From assembly GCA_036488725.1 (NCBI GenBank), contig DASXHD010000058.1, positions 1 through 64,000 of the forward strand: a stretch of DNA of 64,000 bases, given 5' to 3'. Both the position numbers and the translations under genes were made by a program. Of the stretch, positions 1 through 8,633 are shown one piece after another. Source of the stretch: DASXHD01 sp036488725 (GTDB lineage Bacteria > Myxococcota_A > Polyangia > Polyangiales > Polyangiaceae). Below the pieces are notes generated by a model. The model did not search any database. It was not told where the DNA came from and was given only the letters and a program-made list of their open reading frames with translations. The stretch's first letter is position 1; every line of letters begins with the position of its first letter.

Positions 1-92
1 TGCGAGCAAATTTTTAACGCGGCGCCCCTAATTTCAGGCGCGAGGTCCTGCTCCCTCCGCGGTTGCCCTCGCTCGTCGTTACTGCGGGCGGC

Positions 93-114
93 CGCGAGGC
101 CGTGAGGCCTCGCG
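93..114. repeat. 9-bp perfect hairpin with GTGA loop
   Basis: CGCGAGGCC and GGCCTCGCG are exact reverse complements separated by GTGA, giving a 9-bp stem with a GNRA-type tetraloop if transcribed. No T-run follows on either strand, so it is not a classical intrinsic terminator. It could be a structured RNA element or a repeat-family member. Confidence 0.6.
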
Positions 115-283
115 TTCCGAGCTGTCTGATGGCCCCATTCAAACGACCCGGCGAGATTTGAAATCCGCCGGCGGTGGAGTCGCCACAGCCAACCCTACGA
201 CGAGCGTGCGCTTGCACCCGCTCGATCCCGTTGCATAGCCTTGTTCGATTGTGTCCTTTCGTGGAAACGACTTTGAACGTAGT

Positions 284-299
284 CGGCTAGGCCTAGCCG
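284..299. repeat. 16-bp perfect palindrome
   Basis: CGGCTAGGCCTAGCCG reads identically on both strands. It lies in non-coding DNA about 95 bp downstream of the stop of the lipoprotein gene at 394-708. It may be an operator-like site or a hairpin; nothing identifies a binding protein. Confidence 0.55.
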
Positions 300-393
300 C
301 TGCGGACGTAGCAGCGCGTGTGCCGCACGAGAACGCCGGGATTTTGCGAAGTGGGGGTGGCCGGGGCCAGGCCCGGGCCGGCCGCGGGCCACG

Positions 394-708
394 TCAGTGG
401 CCGCCGTCGTAAATCGTTGGGCCGATGCACGCGCTCCAGCCGTCGTCGCCGCACGTCATCACGCCGGGCGCGCAGTCGACGTGCGTTCCGGAGAATCGGT
501 AGACGAGGCCGCAGTCGATTTGTTCACCGGCGTCGGCACACGCGCAGCCGGGCGCCGGTGTGGCGCACGGGTCGGCGGTCGTCGCGGACGCGTCGATTTG
601 CGGCGAGCTCGTGTCGTCGTCGCGCAGCGGTGGCGGCGCGGTTTCGGCCGAGCAGGCGAGCGCCGCGGCGCACGCGAGCGCGCAGAGAATGATGCATTGA
701 TTTTTCAT
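394..708 (-). CDS. small secreted lipoprotein
   Basis: The predicted protein has 104 aa. The N-terminus is a type II signal peptide (hydrophobic stretch, then LACS lipobox, Cys about residue 19) followed by an Asp/Ala/Thr-rich linker. The mature part has about seven Cys, suggesting disulfides in the periplasm or at the surface. It starts 12 nt after the outer-membrane protein gene at 721-1473 on the same strand, so it is probably the last gene of a three-gene unit. I recognise no family and the function is unknown. Confidence 0.75.
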   Translation of the reverse strand: MKNQCIILCALACAAALACSAETAPPPLRDDDTSSPQIDASATTADPCATPAPGCACADAGEQIDCGLVYRFSGTHVDCAPGVMTCGDDGWSACIGPTIYDGGH

Positions 709-720
709 GGCGGCGTCGAA

Positions 721-1473
721 TCAGAAAGCCACGCTGAAACCGGCTTTCGCGCTTTTCTCGCCGAGGAGCGATGCGCCGAAGCTCACGCCTATCCGCGAGT
801 GAAAGAAGCTCAACGCAAAGCCCGGACCAAGCGAGTAGTGGTACGCGTCGCTGCCGAGCTCGGGCTTGCCCAAATACGTCCAGAACGCTGGGCCGCCGTA
901 AACGCGACCCGCGAGAAACGGCGTGAGCGAATGTTTGCCGACGCGCATCGAGATGCCCGCGGCCGCCGTGGCGCTAAAGTCGAACGCGGTGTAGTCCGCC
1001 GTGGCCGACGTCTCTGCGATCGTCGTGCGCGACCAAACGCCCGCGAGCGAAAACGACCAGAGAAAAAACGGGCGCGCGTAGCCGCTCGGCGCGATGACCA
1101 AATGCGACAGTGACACGTCGGCGAGCACGCCCGGCGCGAACGTCGCCTTGCCGGTCGGCGTGTCGAGAAATCCGGCGAGCAGCGAGCCGGCGCCGATTTC
1201 GAGCGTCCAGTGGCCTTTCATCGGGTGCTCGTACGAGGCCATCGCGGCGTGGCGCTCGGTCGCGCTGCGCAGATCGTTGAAGAAGAGCACGGTGCTCGTC
1301 CATCCGTAGCTGAGGCCGATGCGGTCGCGCGCGGCGCCCGCTTTTTCGTCGAGCACGTCGGACGCGTCGCAGATCCCGGCGGGCGCGCCGGACGCGCTCA
1401 CGCCGCACGCGTGCGCCGGCGCTGCGTGAAGGACCGCGAGCGAGGCGGCCGCGACTGCGAGGCGTGCTCTCAC
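721..1473 (-). CDS. probable outer-membrane beta-barrel protein
   Basis: The protein has 250 aa if it starts at the GTG at 1473, which overlaps the stop of the MYXO-CTERM gene by 4 nt (GTGA). This start gives a clean signal peptide (about residues 1-23, ending AHA before CGVSAS). A longer reading into the upstream gene is Arg-rich and unlikely. The mature part shows alternating hydrophobic/polar strands rich in Gly, Tyr, Phe and Ser, and ends in Phe, as outer-membrane barrels often do. No named family is recognised. Translational coupling to the upstream gene suggests a shared envelope role. Confidence 0.7.
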   Translation of the reverse strand: MRARLAVAAASLAVLHAAPAHACGVSASGAPAGICDASDVLDEKAGAARDRIGLSYGWTSTVLFFNDLRSATERHAAMASYEHPMKGHWTLEIGAGSLLAGFLDTPTGKATFAPGVLADVSLSHLVIAPSGYARPFFLWSFSLAGVWSRTTIAETSATADYTAFDFSATAAAGISMRVGKHSLTPFLAGRVYGGPAFWTYLGKPELGSDAYHYSLGPGFALSFFHSRIGVSFGASLLGEKSAKAGFSVAF

Positions 1474-1883
1474 TTCTTCTTTCGACGCCGCCCGCGTGCG
1501 AGCGTTGCGGCGGCGACGAGCAGCAGGAGCGGCGACGCGCTTCCTGCGCCGAGCGGCGCGCTCTCGCAGCTGCATCCGCCGCCGCTGCTGCCGTCGACGT
1601 CACCGCCGTCGCCGTTGTCGTTTCCGGCTTCGGACGGGCACGTACAAGGCAGGCTCGGGCAGCACGCGCCGCTTGCGTCGGTGCCGGGGCTCGCGTCTTT
1701 CTTCGATGCGTCGATGGCTGCGTCCGTGGCGGCGTCGGTCGCGCTCGCGTCCTCGGCGGCGTCGGCGTCGCCTGCGTCGAGCGAGCTCGCGTCGACGTCG
1801 GCGTCCGGCGTGCCTGCGTCGAGGGCCCACGCGCTGGACGAGACCATCATGATTCCCAAGCAGACAAACGGCCAAGCTCGCAT
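1470..1883 (-). CDS. MYXO-CTERM-type surface-sorted protein
   Basis: The protein has 137 aa with a signal peptide (residues 1-20, ending AWA). A long Asp/Ala/Ser/Thr linker occupies about 21-72, then a short Cys-rich segment (CCPSLPCTC) about 74-82. The C-terminus has the MYXO-CTERM layout: Gly/Ser run, CSC motif near 104-106, hydrophobic helix about 117-129, then a basic RGRRRKKK end. In Myxococcota this tail is thought to be processed by a myxosortase for surface display. There is almost no folded domain between signal and tail, so it may be a spacer or decoy substrate. It is the first gene of the 394-1883 unit. Confidence 0.8.
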   Translation of the reverse strand: MRAWPFVCLGIMMVSSSAWALDAGTPDADVDASSLDAGDADAAEDASATDAATDAAIDASKKDASPGTDASGACCPSLPCTCPSEAGNDNGDGGDVDGSSGGGCSCESAPLGAGSASPLLLLVAAATLARGRRRKKK

Positions 1884-1910
1884 GGCCGGCCATGATAGAC
1901 GAAAGCGCGA

Positions 1911-2831
1911 ATGCTGAACGGCCGAACGCGCGCGTCGCGCGCCGACGCTTGGGTGCTGCTCGCCGCGCTCCTTTGGAGCACGGGCGGCCTCGGCGTGAAG
2001 AGCGTCGACATGACGCCGCTCGCGCTCGCGGGCTTTCGCAGTGCGTTCGCGATCCCGGTGCTCGCGCTCGCCGCGTTCGTCGAAGCACGGCGGCACGACG
2101 CGGGCGTCCGCGAATTTCTTGGCCCGATGCTCCGGCGTCCGCTCGTCTGGGCCGCGGCCGCGTCGTACGCGGTGATGGTCGTCAGCTTCGTCGTCGCGGC
2201 AAAGCTCACGACCGCGGCGAACGCGATCCTGCTCCAGTATACTGGACCGATTTACGTCGCGCTCCTCTCGTGGCCGCTCCTTCGCGAGAAGCTTCGCGCG
2301 ATCGACGTCGTCGCGACCGCCGGGTGCGTCGTCGGGATGATTCTTTTCTTTTTCGATCGCGTCTCGCCCGAGGGACGCGTCGGCGATCTCGTCGCCATCG
2401 TGTCGAGCTTCGGCTTCGCCGGCGTGCCGCTCCTGATGCGCCTCGAGCAGCGACGCCATCCCGCGACTTGGCGCGCCGAAGCGGCATCCCCGATGGTCGC
2501 GATGATCCTCGGTAACGTCGTCGCGTGCGTCGCCTGCGCCCCCTTCATGCTCGAGGCGAGCGCGAAACCGCTGGGACCTGCCGGGTGGAGCGTCCTCGTC
2601 TTTCTCGGCGCCGTTCAAATCGGCGTGGCCTATTGGCTCTACGGCTCCGCGGTCGGAAAAATGCCCGCGCTCCGTTCGACCCTCCTCGCGACCATCGAGC
2701 CCATCTTGAATCCCCTCTGGGTCGCCCTCGTGCGCGGCGAAAAACCGTCGAGGTGGGCCGCGGTCGGCGGCGCCGTGATCCTCGTTTCGGTGACGCTCCA
2801 GTCTTTCGTCAAGGCGCGCGCCGCGCGATGA
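1911..2831 (+). CDS. EamA/DMT-superfamily transporter
   Basis: The protein has 306 aa with about ten hydrophobic segments arranged as two EamA repeats (about 12-140 and 155-300). The first repeat opens with a typical motif (LLAALLWSTGG); the second ends in a helix before a short basic tail. Members of this inner-membrane family export or import small metabolites, but the substrate cannot be read from sequence. It is divergent from the MYXO-CTERM gene, 27 bp apart, so promoters must overlap. A 14-bp palindrome lies inside it at 2233-2246. Confidence 0.85.
   Translation: MLNGRTRASRADAWVLLAALLWSTGGLGVKSVDMTPLALAGFRSAFAIPVLALAAFVEARRHDAGVREFLGPMLRRPLVWAAAASYAVMVVSFVVAAKLTTAANAILLQYTGPIYVALLSWPLLREKLRAIDVVATAGCVVGMILFFFDRVSPEGRVGDLVAIVSSFGFAGVPLLMRLEQRRHPATWRAEAASPMVAMILGNVVACVACAPFMLEASAKPLGPAGWSVLVFLGAVQIGVAYWLYGSAVGKMPALRSTLLATIEPILNPLWVALVRGEKPSRWAAVGGAVILVSVTLQSFVKARAAR
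2233..2246. repeat. 14-bp perfect palindrome inside transporter gene
   Basis: TCCAGTATACTGGA is exactly self-complementary and uses A/T-rich codons (CAG TAT ACT GGA) in an otherwise G/C-ending gene. Function unknown. Confidence 0.5.
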
Positions 2832-2854
2832 GATGAGGTACGCTCGGAAACCTG

Positions 2855-4129
2855 GTGGCCCCCTCGAAGGCGTTCGGAAAATATCGGCCCATCGCGGAGC
2901 TCGGTCGGGGAGGGATGGCCGTCGTTTACTTGGCCGCGTCGCAAGGCCCGCGCGGCTTCAGCAAGCTCGTCGTCGTCAAAGAGCTGAAGGAAGAGTTTTC
3001 GCAAGACGCCGAGTTCGCCTCGATGTTCGTCGACGAAGCGCGCCTCGCCGCGCGCCTCGCGCACCGCAACATCGTGCAGACCTACGAGGTCGAAGAGCAG
3101 CAAAATCATTTCTTCATCGTCATGGAGTACCTCGAGGGTCAGCCGCTCAGCCAAACGCGCTCGCGGCTCGCGCGCCTCGGCGGGCAGCTCCGCGATCATC
3201 AAGTGCGCGTGCTCTGCGACGTGCTCGACGCGCTCCATTACGCCCACGAGCTCGCCGACTACGACGGCACGCCGCTCAACGTCGTGCACCGCGACGTCTC
3301 ACCGCACAACGTCATCATCACGTACGGCGGCGAGGCGAAGCTCGTCGACTTCGGCATCGCGAAAGCCGCGGACTCGACCTCGCACACGCGCACCGGCGTC
3401 ATCAAGGGCAAGCTCGCGTACATGGCGCCGGAGCAGGCGTTCGGCAAGCCGCTCGACCGGCGCGCCGACGTGTTCGCGGTCGGCGTGATTTTGTGGGAGG
3501 CGATCACCGGGCGCCGCATGTGGAAGGGCAACGCCGAGGGCGCGATCGCGCATCGCTTGAGCATCGGCGACATCCCGAAGATCGCCGAGCACACCGCCGA
3601 CGCGCCGCCCATGCTCAAAGGGATTTGCGAGCGCGCGCTCACGCCGCGCGCCGAGGATCGCTATCCGAGCGCCGCGGCGATGCGCCAGGATCTCGAAGCG
3701 TATCTCGCGTCGCTCGTGCACAAACCGACCGCGCGCGATCTCGGCGGGCTCCTCGCTTCGGCGTTCGCCGAAGAGCGCGGTCGCATCGCCGTCCTCGTCG
3801 AAGAGCAGATGCGCACGCTCCGCGCGGAGCAGCCGGAGACGTCGGCGCCGCAGGAGCTGCCGCGCATCCAATCGGCGCTGCAGAGCATGACGCCCCACGC
3901 GAACACGCCGGCCAGCCGGAGCGGCCCGATGAGTGTCAGGATGTCGTCCTCGGCGACGGTCCACCCGGCGACCGGCGGCGGCTATCCCATCCGCTGGCTC
4001 GTCCTCGGCGGCCTCGTGCTCATCGTCATCGGCGCGGCGGCGACGACCGCGATCATGCAGCCGTGGTCGCAGACTCCCGCGGCGCCGCAGCCTCCTCCGA
4101 GCGTCGCCGTGCCGGACGCCTCGCGCTGA
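2855..4129 (+). CDS. transmembrane Hanks-type Ser/Thr protein kinase
   Basis: The protein has 424 aa from a GTG start. The kinase domain spans about residues 10-285. Visible motifs are the Gly loop GRGGMA (18-23), Lys42 (VVVKELK), catalytic loop HRDVSPHN (145-152), DFG (165-167) and APEQ in the activation segment. SPHN in place of the usual KPSN/KPEN is common in myxobacterial kinases. A Ser/Thr-rich region follows, then one membrane helix near residues 375-400 and a short Pro-rich external tail. It lies 28 bp before the phosphatase at 4158, suggesting an operonic kinase/phosphatase pair. Confidence 0.9.
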   Translation: MAPSKAFGKYRPIAELGRGGMAVVYLAASQGPRGFSKLVVVKELKEEFSQDAEFASMFVDEARLAARLAHRNIVQTYEVEEQQNHFFIVMEYLEGQPLSQTRSRLARLGGQLRDHQVRVLCDVLDALHYAHELADYDGTPLNVVHRDVSPHNVIITYGGEAKLVDFGIAKAADSTSHTRTGVIKGKLAYMAPEQAFGKPLDRRADVFAVGVILWEAITGRRMWKGNAEGAIAHRLSIGDIPKIAEHTADAPPMLKGICERALTPRAEDRYPSAAAMRQDLEAYLASLVHKPTARDLGGLLASAFAEERGRIAVLVEEQMRTLRAEQPETSAPQELPRIQSALQSMTPHANTPASRSGPMSVRMSSSATVHPATGGGYPIRWLVLGGLVLIVIGAAATTAIMQPWSQTPAAPQPPPSVAVPDASR

Positions 4130-4157
4130 GCGATCGGCGTTATACTCCCGGCTCGCC

Positions 4158-5849
4158 ATGATGACCTTCAGCGACGATCCGGACCTGGCCGAGCAGCAGA
4201 TGCACGCCATCATCTTTTACCTGACGACGTTCGGGTACATCGATGGCGACTTCGACGCGAAAGAGAAAGAGTTCGTCCGCAAATACATCGGCGATCTCGT
4301 CTCGCAGCGCGCCGACCAGGCGATGAAGAACGCCGACGTGGCGATGAAGAAGGACGTCGTCGCGAAGTTCACGGCGCACTTCCACGAGGTCTTCGAGGGC
4401 ATCGACGAGAGCGTCAAAGAGCTCTTCACCGAGTCGGTCGCGCACAACGACGACCCAACCGCCTTCGTCCACTCGAAGCTCAAGGTGCGCTGCTTCGAAA
4501 TTTTCCAGAGCTTCGATCGCTCCGGCCAAGAGCAGCTCATGGCGACGATCGACGAGCTCATCATGGCCGACGGCCAGGTGCACCCGGCCGAAGCGCAGTT
4601 TCGCGCCGAGCTCGCGCAGCTCCTCGACGCCAGCGCCGGCATCGAGCTCGAAGAAGAAGAAGAAGGCCGTCCGACCGTCGAGCTCAGCGGGCCGATCAAG
4701 CTCGCGCCCGTCGCCGCGAACCATCCGTTCTTCGTGCCGACCGAGTTCCACTATTCGGCCGATCACGAGCGGCTCCTCCAACAAATCTCCGGCGACCGCG
4801 CGCTCCTCGACCGCGTCGCGAACCTCTGGTCCGATCAGCGCAAGCAAGGCATCGGCAAGCTCGCCGGAAAAAAGACCGTCGCCGATCTCGCCGGCGAGCG
4901 CGAGTTCCTCGACGGCCACGTCTATTGGAAGCCCGCCGCGCCCGGCAAACGTTACGAGATGCTCGTCATCGGCGATCTCCACGGTTGCTACAGCGTGCTC
5001 AAAGCGGCGCTCATGCAATCGAAGTTCTTCGACAAGGTCGACGCGTTCCGTCGCGATCCCGCGAACAACCCGGAGCCGCGCCTCGTCTTGCTCGGCGACT
5101 ACATCGATCGCGGGCTCTTCTCGCTCAACGGCGTCTTTCGCATCGTGCTGCAGCTCTTCGCCGCCGCGCCCGAGTTCGTGACGGTGCTACGCGGCAACCA
5201 CGAGTATTACGTCGAGTTCAAAGGCAACATCTACGGCGGCGTGAAACCGGCCGAAGCGATCAACACGCTCAAGCCGCACGTGTCGATGGACGTCTTTCGT
5301 CATTATCAATCGACGTTCGAGACGATGCCGAACATGCTTTTCTTCGATCGCTTTCTCTTCGTGCACGGCGGCATCCCGAAAGATCGTTTGTTGAAAGAGA
5401 AATACAAAGATCTCTCGTCGCTCAACGACGCCGACATTCGATTTCAAATGATGTGGAGCGACCCGTCGAGCGCCGACGTCATCCCGGCCGACTTGCAAGA
5501 CAAGTCGTCGCGCTTCGCGTTCGGAAAGTTGCAGTTCAAAGCATTCATGCAGCGCGTCGGCTGCCACACGATGTTCCGCGGGCACGAGAAAGTGAACGAC
5601 GGCTTCCACGTCTCGTACGACGACCCGTCGGCGCGTCTCATCACGCTCTTTTCGGCCGGCGGCGGCGACAACGACGATTTGCCGCGCGAGTCGAGCTACC
5701 GCCAAGTGACGCCGATGGTGCTCACGATCGACCACGGCGCCGACGGCACGAAGCTCACGCCGTGGTCACCCGATTACAAAACGTACAATGACCCGAAGCA
5801 CAACGCGTTCTTCCAAGTCCCGCCCGAGATCCAGCACAAAGCGGATTGA
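4158..5849 (+). CDS. PPP-family metallophosphatase with N-terminal TerB-like domain
   Basis: The protein has 563 aa. The N-terminal ~160 residues are acidic and helical and resemble TerB/TerB-like modules (repeated D-G-x-hydrophobic-x-x-x-E segments such as IDGDFDAKEKEF and ADGQVHPAEAQF). The C-terminal half carries the PPP metal-site motifs in order: GDLHG (272-276), GDYIDRG (313-319), RGNHE (345-349), a later HGG, and RGHE. This predicts a soluble phosphoprotein or Ap4A-type phosphatase with two metals. It follows the kinase at 2855 on the same strand and is a strong candidate to reverse that kinase. Two adjacent ATGs exist at 4158 and 4161. Confidence 0.85.
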   Translation: MMTFSDDPDLAEQQMHAIIFYLTTFGYIDGDFDAKEKEFVRKYIGDLVSQRADQAMKNADVAMKKDVVAKFTAHFHEVFEGIDESVKELFTESVAHNDDPTAFVHSKLKVRCFEIFQSFDRSGQEQLMATIDELIMADGQVHPAEAQFRAELAQLLDASAGIELEEEEEGRPTVELSGPIKLAPVAANHPFFVPTEFHYSADHERLLQQISGDRALLDRVANLWSDQRKQGIGKLAGKKTVADLAGEREFLDGHVYWKPAAPGKRYEMLVIGDLHGCYSVLKAALMQSKFFDKVDAFRRDPANNPEPRLVLLGDYIDRGLFSLNGVFRIVLQLFAAAPEFVTVLRGNHEYYVEFKGNIYGGVKPAEAINTLKPHVSMDVFRHYQSTFETMPNMLFFDRFLFVHGGIPKDRLLKEKYKDLSSLNDADIRFQMMWSDPSSADVIPADLQDKSSRFAFGKLQFKAFMQRVGCHTMFRGHEKVNDGFHVSYDDPSARLITLFSAGGGDNDDLPRESSYRQVTPMVLTIDHGADGTKLTPWSPDYKTYNDPKHNAFFQVPPEIQHKAD

Positions 5850-5853
5850 GGGC

Positions 5854-6027
5854 TCAGGCGAGCTCGTCGTTCAAGCTGACGAACGGGGCGCGGGGCGTGC
5901 GAAACTCCGGCGCTTGCGGCGACTCTTCGAAGCTGTCGGCGGACCAGCTTCCCGGACCCGTGTGAATGCGAGCGTACTCGCTCAGGTCCTCGGGAAGGGT
6001 GGCCATCTCTTTGCGCATCGGTTCCAT
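5854..6027 (-). CDS. small hypothetical protein
   Basis: A 57-aa frame starts at the ATG at 6027; an upstream in-frame start at 6063 would add 12 Arg/Ala residues. Composition (Glu, Asp, Ser, Pro, few Arg) looks coding rather than shadow, and it fills the gap between the phosphatase stop and the dehydrogenase remnant. No signal peptide, helix or known family is seen. It could be spurious. Confidence 0.4.
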   Translation of the reverse strand: MEPMRKEMATLPEDLSEYARIHTGPGSWSADSFEESPQAPEFRTPRAPFVSLNDELA

Positions 6028-6067
6028 GCGCCCAGTGGTAACTGCGCGCGCGCGGGCGGCCAAAATT

Positions 6068-6434
6068 TCAGCGGTCGGCCTTTTTGCCCAACCTGCGCGG
6101 CGTGAGACCCGTGACGCGCGTGAGGATCCAGTCGCTCAGCCACGTCGGCGTGAATTGATAGAGCTTGATCGCGAGAAGCAAGATGCGCGGCTCGAGGTAA
6201 CGCGCGCGCGGGCGGCGTGACGTGATCGCGTGGACGATGTCGCGCGTGACGACCTCGGGGCCGAGCATCATGCGCTCGGCGCGGGCTTTGAGGGCCCACT
6301 TCTTTTCGAAGCGCGTCGAGCGCGACGGTGCGGCGCGCGCCCGCGAAAACTTCGAAGCCCATTTCGGCGAGACGCTTCGCGGCGTCACGCCCGATTCCTG
6401 CGCTCGCACCCGTCACGAGGACGCGCTTGGTCAT
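6068..6434 (-). pseudogene. remnant of a short-chain dehydrogenase/reductase
   Basis: From the ATG at 6434 the first ~40 codons are a perfect SDR N-terminus: a beta strand, TGASAGIG cofactor loop, then a helix and FEVFAGARR. That frame then runs into Arg/His-rich nonsense. A second minus-strand frame, ending at 6068, carries a typical SDR C-terminus (RPRARYLEPR, hydrophobic helix, LTPRRLGKK). The middle ~150 residues, including the catalytic Asn, Ser and YxxxK, are absent. The parts meet near 6300-6330 in different frames, so an internal deletion with frameshift has destroyed the gene. No function is expected. Confidence 0.75.
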
Positions 6435-6451
6435 TCATTCGATATACGCGC

Positions 6452-6967
6452 TCACTCGCCCAAGCAGTGGACCGTGACGTGGCCGTCCGTCTCGTCGCAC
6501 GAGGCGACCGCCGTCGGCATGCACGCGCCGTTCGCCTTCATGCAGGCGCACGTCGGGTTGGTCGCGCACGCGCTCGGGAGCGCGTCGCACGCGTACGAAT
6601 CGGGCGGCACCCCGCCGTCCGGCAGCGCGATGCCCGGCGCTTGATCGACGCAGTATTCGGACGAGGAGTCACACGTCGTCGTCGCGCCGCAGACGAAGGG
6701 TCCGCCGCCGCCGCCGCTGTCCGCGAGACACGCGCAGCCGACGCTCTCTTTCGCCCACGCGCCGCTCTCGCAGATCCACGAGTAGCCGATGCAGCAGATG
6801 TCGCCGGGCGGCTCGCAAGCGACGTCGCTCGGCGAGCAGCTCGCGCCGGCGACAGGCGCGATGCAGCCGCCGTCGCCGCCTGCGTCTCCGCCCGCGATGT
6901 TTGCGCCGTTGCCGCTGCACGCGGCGGTCACCGCGAGCGCCGCCAAGGAAGAAACGAGAAACCGCAT
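6452..6967 (-). CDS. Cys-rich lipoprotein
   Basis: The protein has 171 aa from the ATG at 6967, chosen because it begins a lipoprotein signal (MRFLVSSLAALAVTAAC, lipid Cys17). A longer reading adds 11 unlikely residues. The mature part has about 20 Cys, often in CxC or CC pairs, and a Gly/Asp-rich linker, indicating a disulfide-rich extracytoplasmic protein. It is divergent from the large lipoprotein at 7112 with ~145 bp between them. Family and function are unknown. Confidence 0.75.
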   Translation of the reverse strand: MRFLVSSLAALAVTAACSGNGANIAGGDAGGDGGCIAPVAGASCSPSDVACEPPGDICCIGYSWICESGAWAKESVGCACLADSGGGGGPFVCGATTTCDSSSEYCVDQAPGIALPDGGVPPDSYACDALPSACATNPTCACMKANGACMPTAVASCDETDGHVTVHCLGE

Positions 6968-7111
6968 GCCGCGAGCGTTCGCAAGTCGCGGACCAAGCAC
7001 CGGTGCGCGTGTTTTGCCCTATTTTCTAGGGATCGCGTGAGCCGGCGTGTGCCACGCGGGACCCGAGCCGTCATGGCGACGAGCTGCGGCGGACGCGATA
7101 GACTGCGGGCC

Positions 7112-8632
7112 ATGCGTTCGCCCTCCGCCGTCCTCGGCGCGCTCGCTCTCGCGGGCGTCGGGCTCGTCCAGTGTCTCGGTCCGACCGAGATCGAGGTCGA
7201 GCTCTCGACCGACGTGCCGTGCGCGAACGTGAAGAACGCCGCGATCGCAGTCGGCCCCGCAGGAGACGACTCGCGCGCGGTCTCGGCGACGACGACCATT
7301 TGCTCCACGGACGGCGGCATCGGCACGCTCTACGTGACGCCGAGCGGCGGCATCGACGACGAGGTCGAGATCCGCGCGACGCTCGGCGTGAGCGCGCAGG
7401 CGGACCAATGCGCCGCGCCGGATTTCGCCGGTTGCGTCGTCGCGCGACGGCAGCTCCGCTTCGATCCGCACACGCGACTCGTTTTGCCGATCGAGCTCGA
7501 GCAAGACTGCGTCGACAAGCAGTGCGATCCGAACAGCACCTGCGTCGGCGGCGCGTGCGTGGACGCGGGCGTCGCGGAGTGCGCGAGCGGCATATGCTCG
7601 CTCGGCGGCGCGCCCGACGCGTCGCCGGCCAGCGACGCCGGCTGCAGCCCGATCGGTCCCGTGACCGTGTCCGGCATCCCGTTCGCTCCGCGCCTCCACG
7701 TACTGCGGCTCGGGAGCAATACGTTCGCGGTCGCATGGGAGGACGGAGTCGCCTCGGGCGCGCGTAACTTGGTCGCCGCGACCATCGACGCCGGCGGGAG
7801 CGTCGGACAACCGGTGACGCTCGGCTCGGTCGCCGCAGCGGGCGACAGCTTCAGCGACGTCGGCACCGACGGCACGAGCTTCGCGGCCGCGCGAATCGTT
7901 TCGGGCGCGCTCACGACGGTGCTCGTCCCGATTCAAGGCGGCGCGCTGACGACGACCCCGGCGACTCCGGTCGTGATCTCCTCGCTCTCGCCGCGCGGCT
8001 TCCTGCAGACGGCACCCGGGCACTTCGTATTTCTCGGCGGTCATTCGTCGGGGACCGGCGTCGACGCGATCGATTGGGCCGCCGCGTCGTCGTCGTTCAC
8101 GCCGACGCCGATCGACACGACCGACGTCGGCCAGCCTGCCGAGCTCATGACGTCGAACGGTTTGACCTTCGTCACGTTCGCCAACGGCGACGGCACGTGC
8201 ACGCTCTACACTTGCAGCGGAGCGTTTCCTTCGTCGTCGTGCCCGAAGGCGATCGTGGGCGAATGCAGCGGCCTCCACGCAGGCGCGACCGCATCGCAAA
8301 GCGTGATCCTCGGCGTCCTCACGCCGGCTGGCACCACGAGCGCATACAAGGTCGGCAGCGGGCTCAGCGGCGTTCTCTCGAACAGTAACTCGCAGGCACT
8401 CGTATTACCCGCCGGCGCAGACAACGTGCGCGTCGTTTGGGGCGACGTTCAAGATTTCTACACGGAGCTCGTCGACGACTCCGGCTCCGCGCTGGCCCAA
8501 CCGAAGATCATCGCCACGGCGAGCCCGACGCTCGCGGACTTCGACGCTCTCGGCGGACCCGGCGACGAGTGGGCGTACGTCTACTATGACGCAACCAAGC
8601 AGCAGATGATCTTCGGCCGACTCTGCCAGTGA
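7112..8632 (+). CDS. large lipoprotein of cassette A
   Basis: The protein has 506 aa. The signal ends at Cys21 (LVQC). The first ~150 mature residues form a Cys-containing module shared with the lipoprotein at 16596: PTEI after the Cys, TDVPC, IGTLYVTPSG, CVVARRQL, FDPHT, and a CDPNSTC disulfide knot. After an Ala/Asp linker the C-terminal ~330 residues are Gly/Ser/Thr-rich beta repeats, possibly a propeller or adhesin-like fold. It converges on the TPR/PEGA gene at 8634 with one base between stops. The shared N-terminus suggests a dedicated role with the kinase and PEGA protein; its ligand is unknown. Confidence 0.8.
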   Translation: MRSPSAVLGALALAGVGLVQCLGPTEIEVELSTDVPCANVKNAAIAVGPAGDDSRAVSATTTICSTDGGIGTLYVTPSGGIDDEVEIRATLGVSAQADQCAAPDFAGCVVARRQLRFDPHTRLVLPIELEQDCVDKQCDPNSTCVGGACVDAGVAECASGICSLGGAPDASPASDAGCSPIGPVTVSGIPFAPRLHVLRLGSNTFAVAWEDGVASGARNLVAATIDAGGSVGQPVTLGSVAAAGDSFSDVGTDGTSFAAARIVSGALTTVLVPIQGGALTTTPATPVVISSLSPRGFLQTAPGHFVFLGGHSSGTGVDAIDWAAASSSFTPTPIDTTDVGQPAELMTSNGLTFVTFANGDGTCTLYTCSGAFPSSSCPKAIVGECSGLHAGATASQSVILGVLTPAGTTSAYKVGSGLSGVLSNSNSQALVLPAGADNVRVVWGDVQDFYTELVDDSGSALAQPKIIATASPTLADFDALGGPGDEWAYVYYDATKQQMIFGRLCQ

Positions 8633-8633
8633 C

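Larger units (their letters stand above)
1..393. other. non-coding leader of the window
   Basis: I see no convincing gene here. Open frames exist on both strands but are Arg/Ala/Gly-rich, lack recognisable domains or signal peptides, and do not match neighbouring codon usage. The stretch does hold two clear inverted repeats (93-114 and 284-299) and a G/C-only tract around 360-390. It lies downstream of the minus-strand lipoprotein that ends at 394, so part of it may be a 3' region of that operon. Confidence 0.5.
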
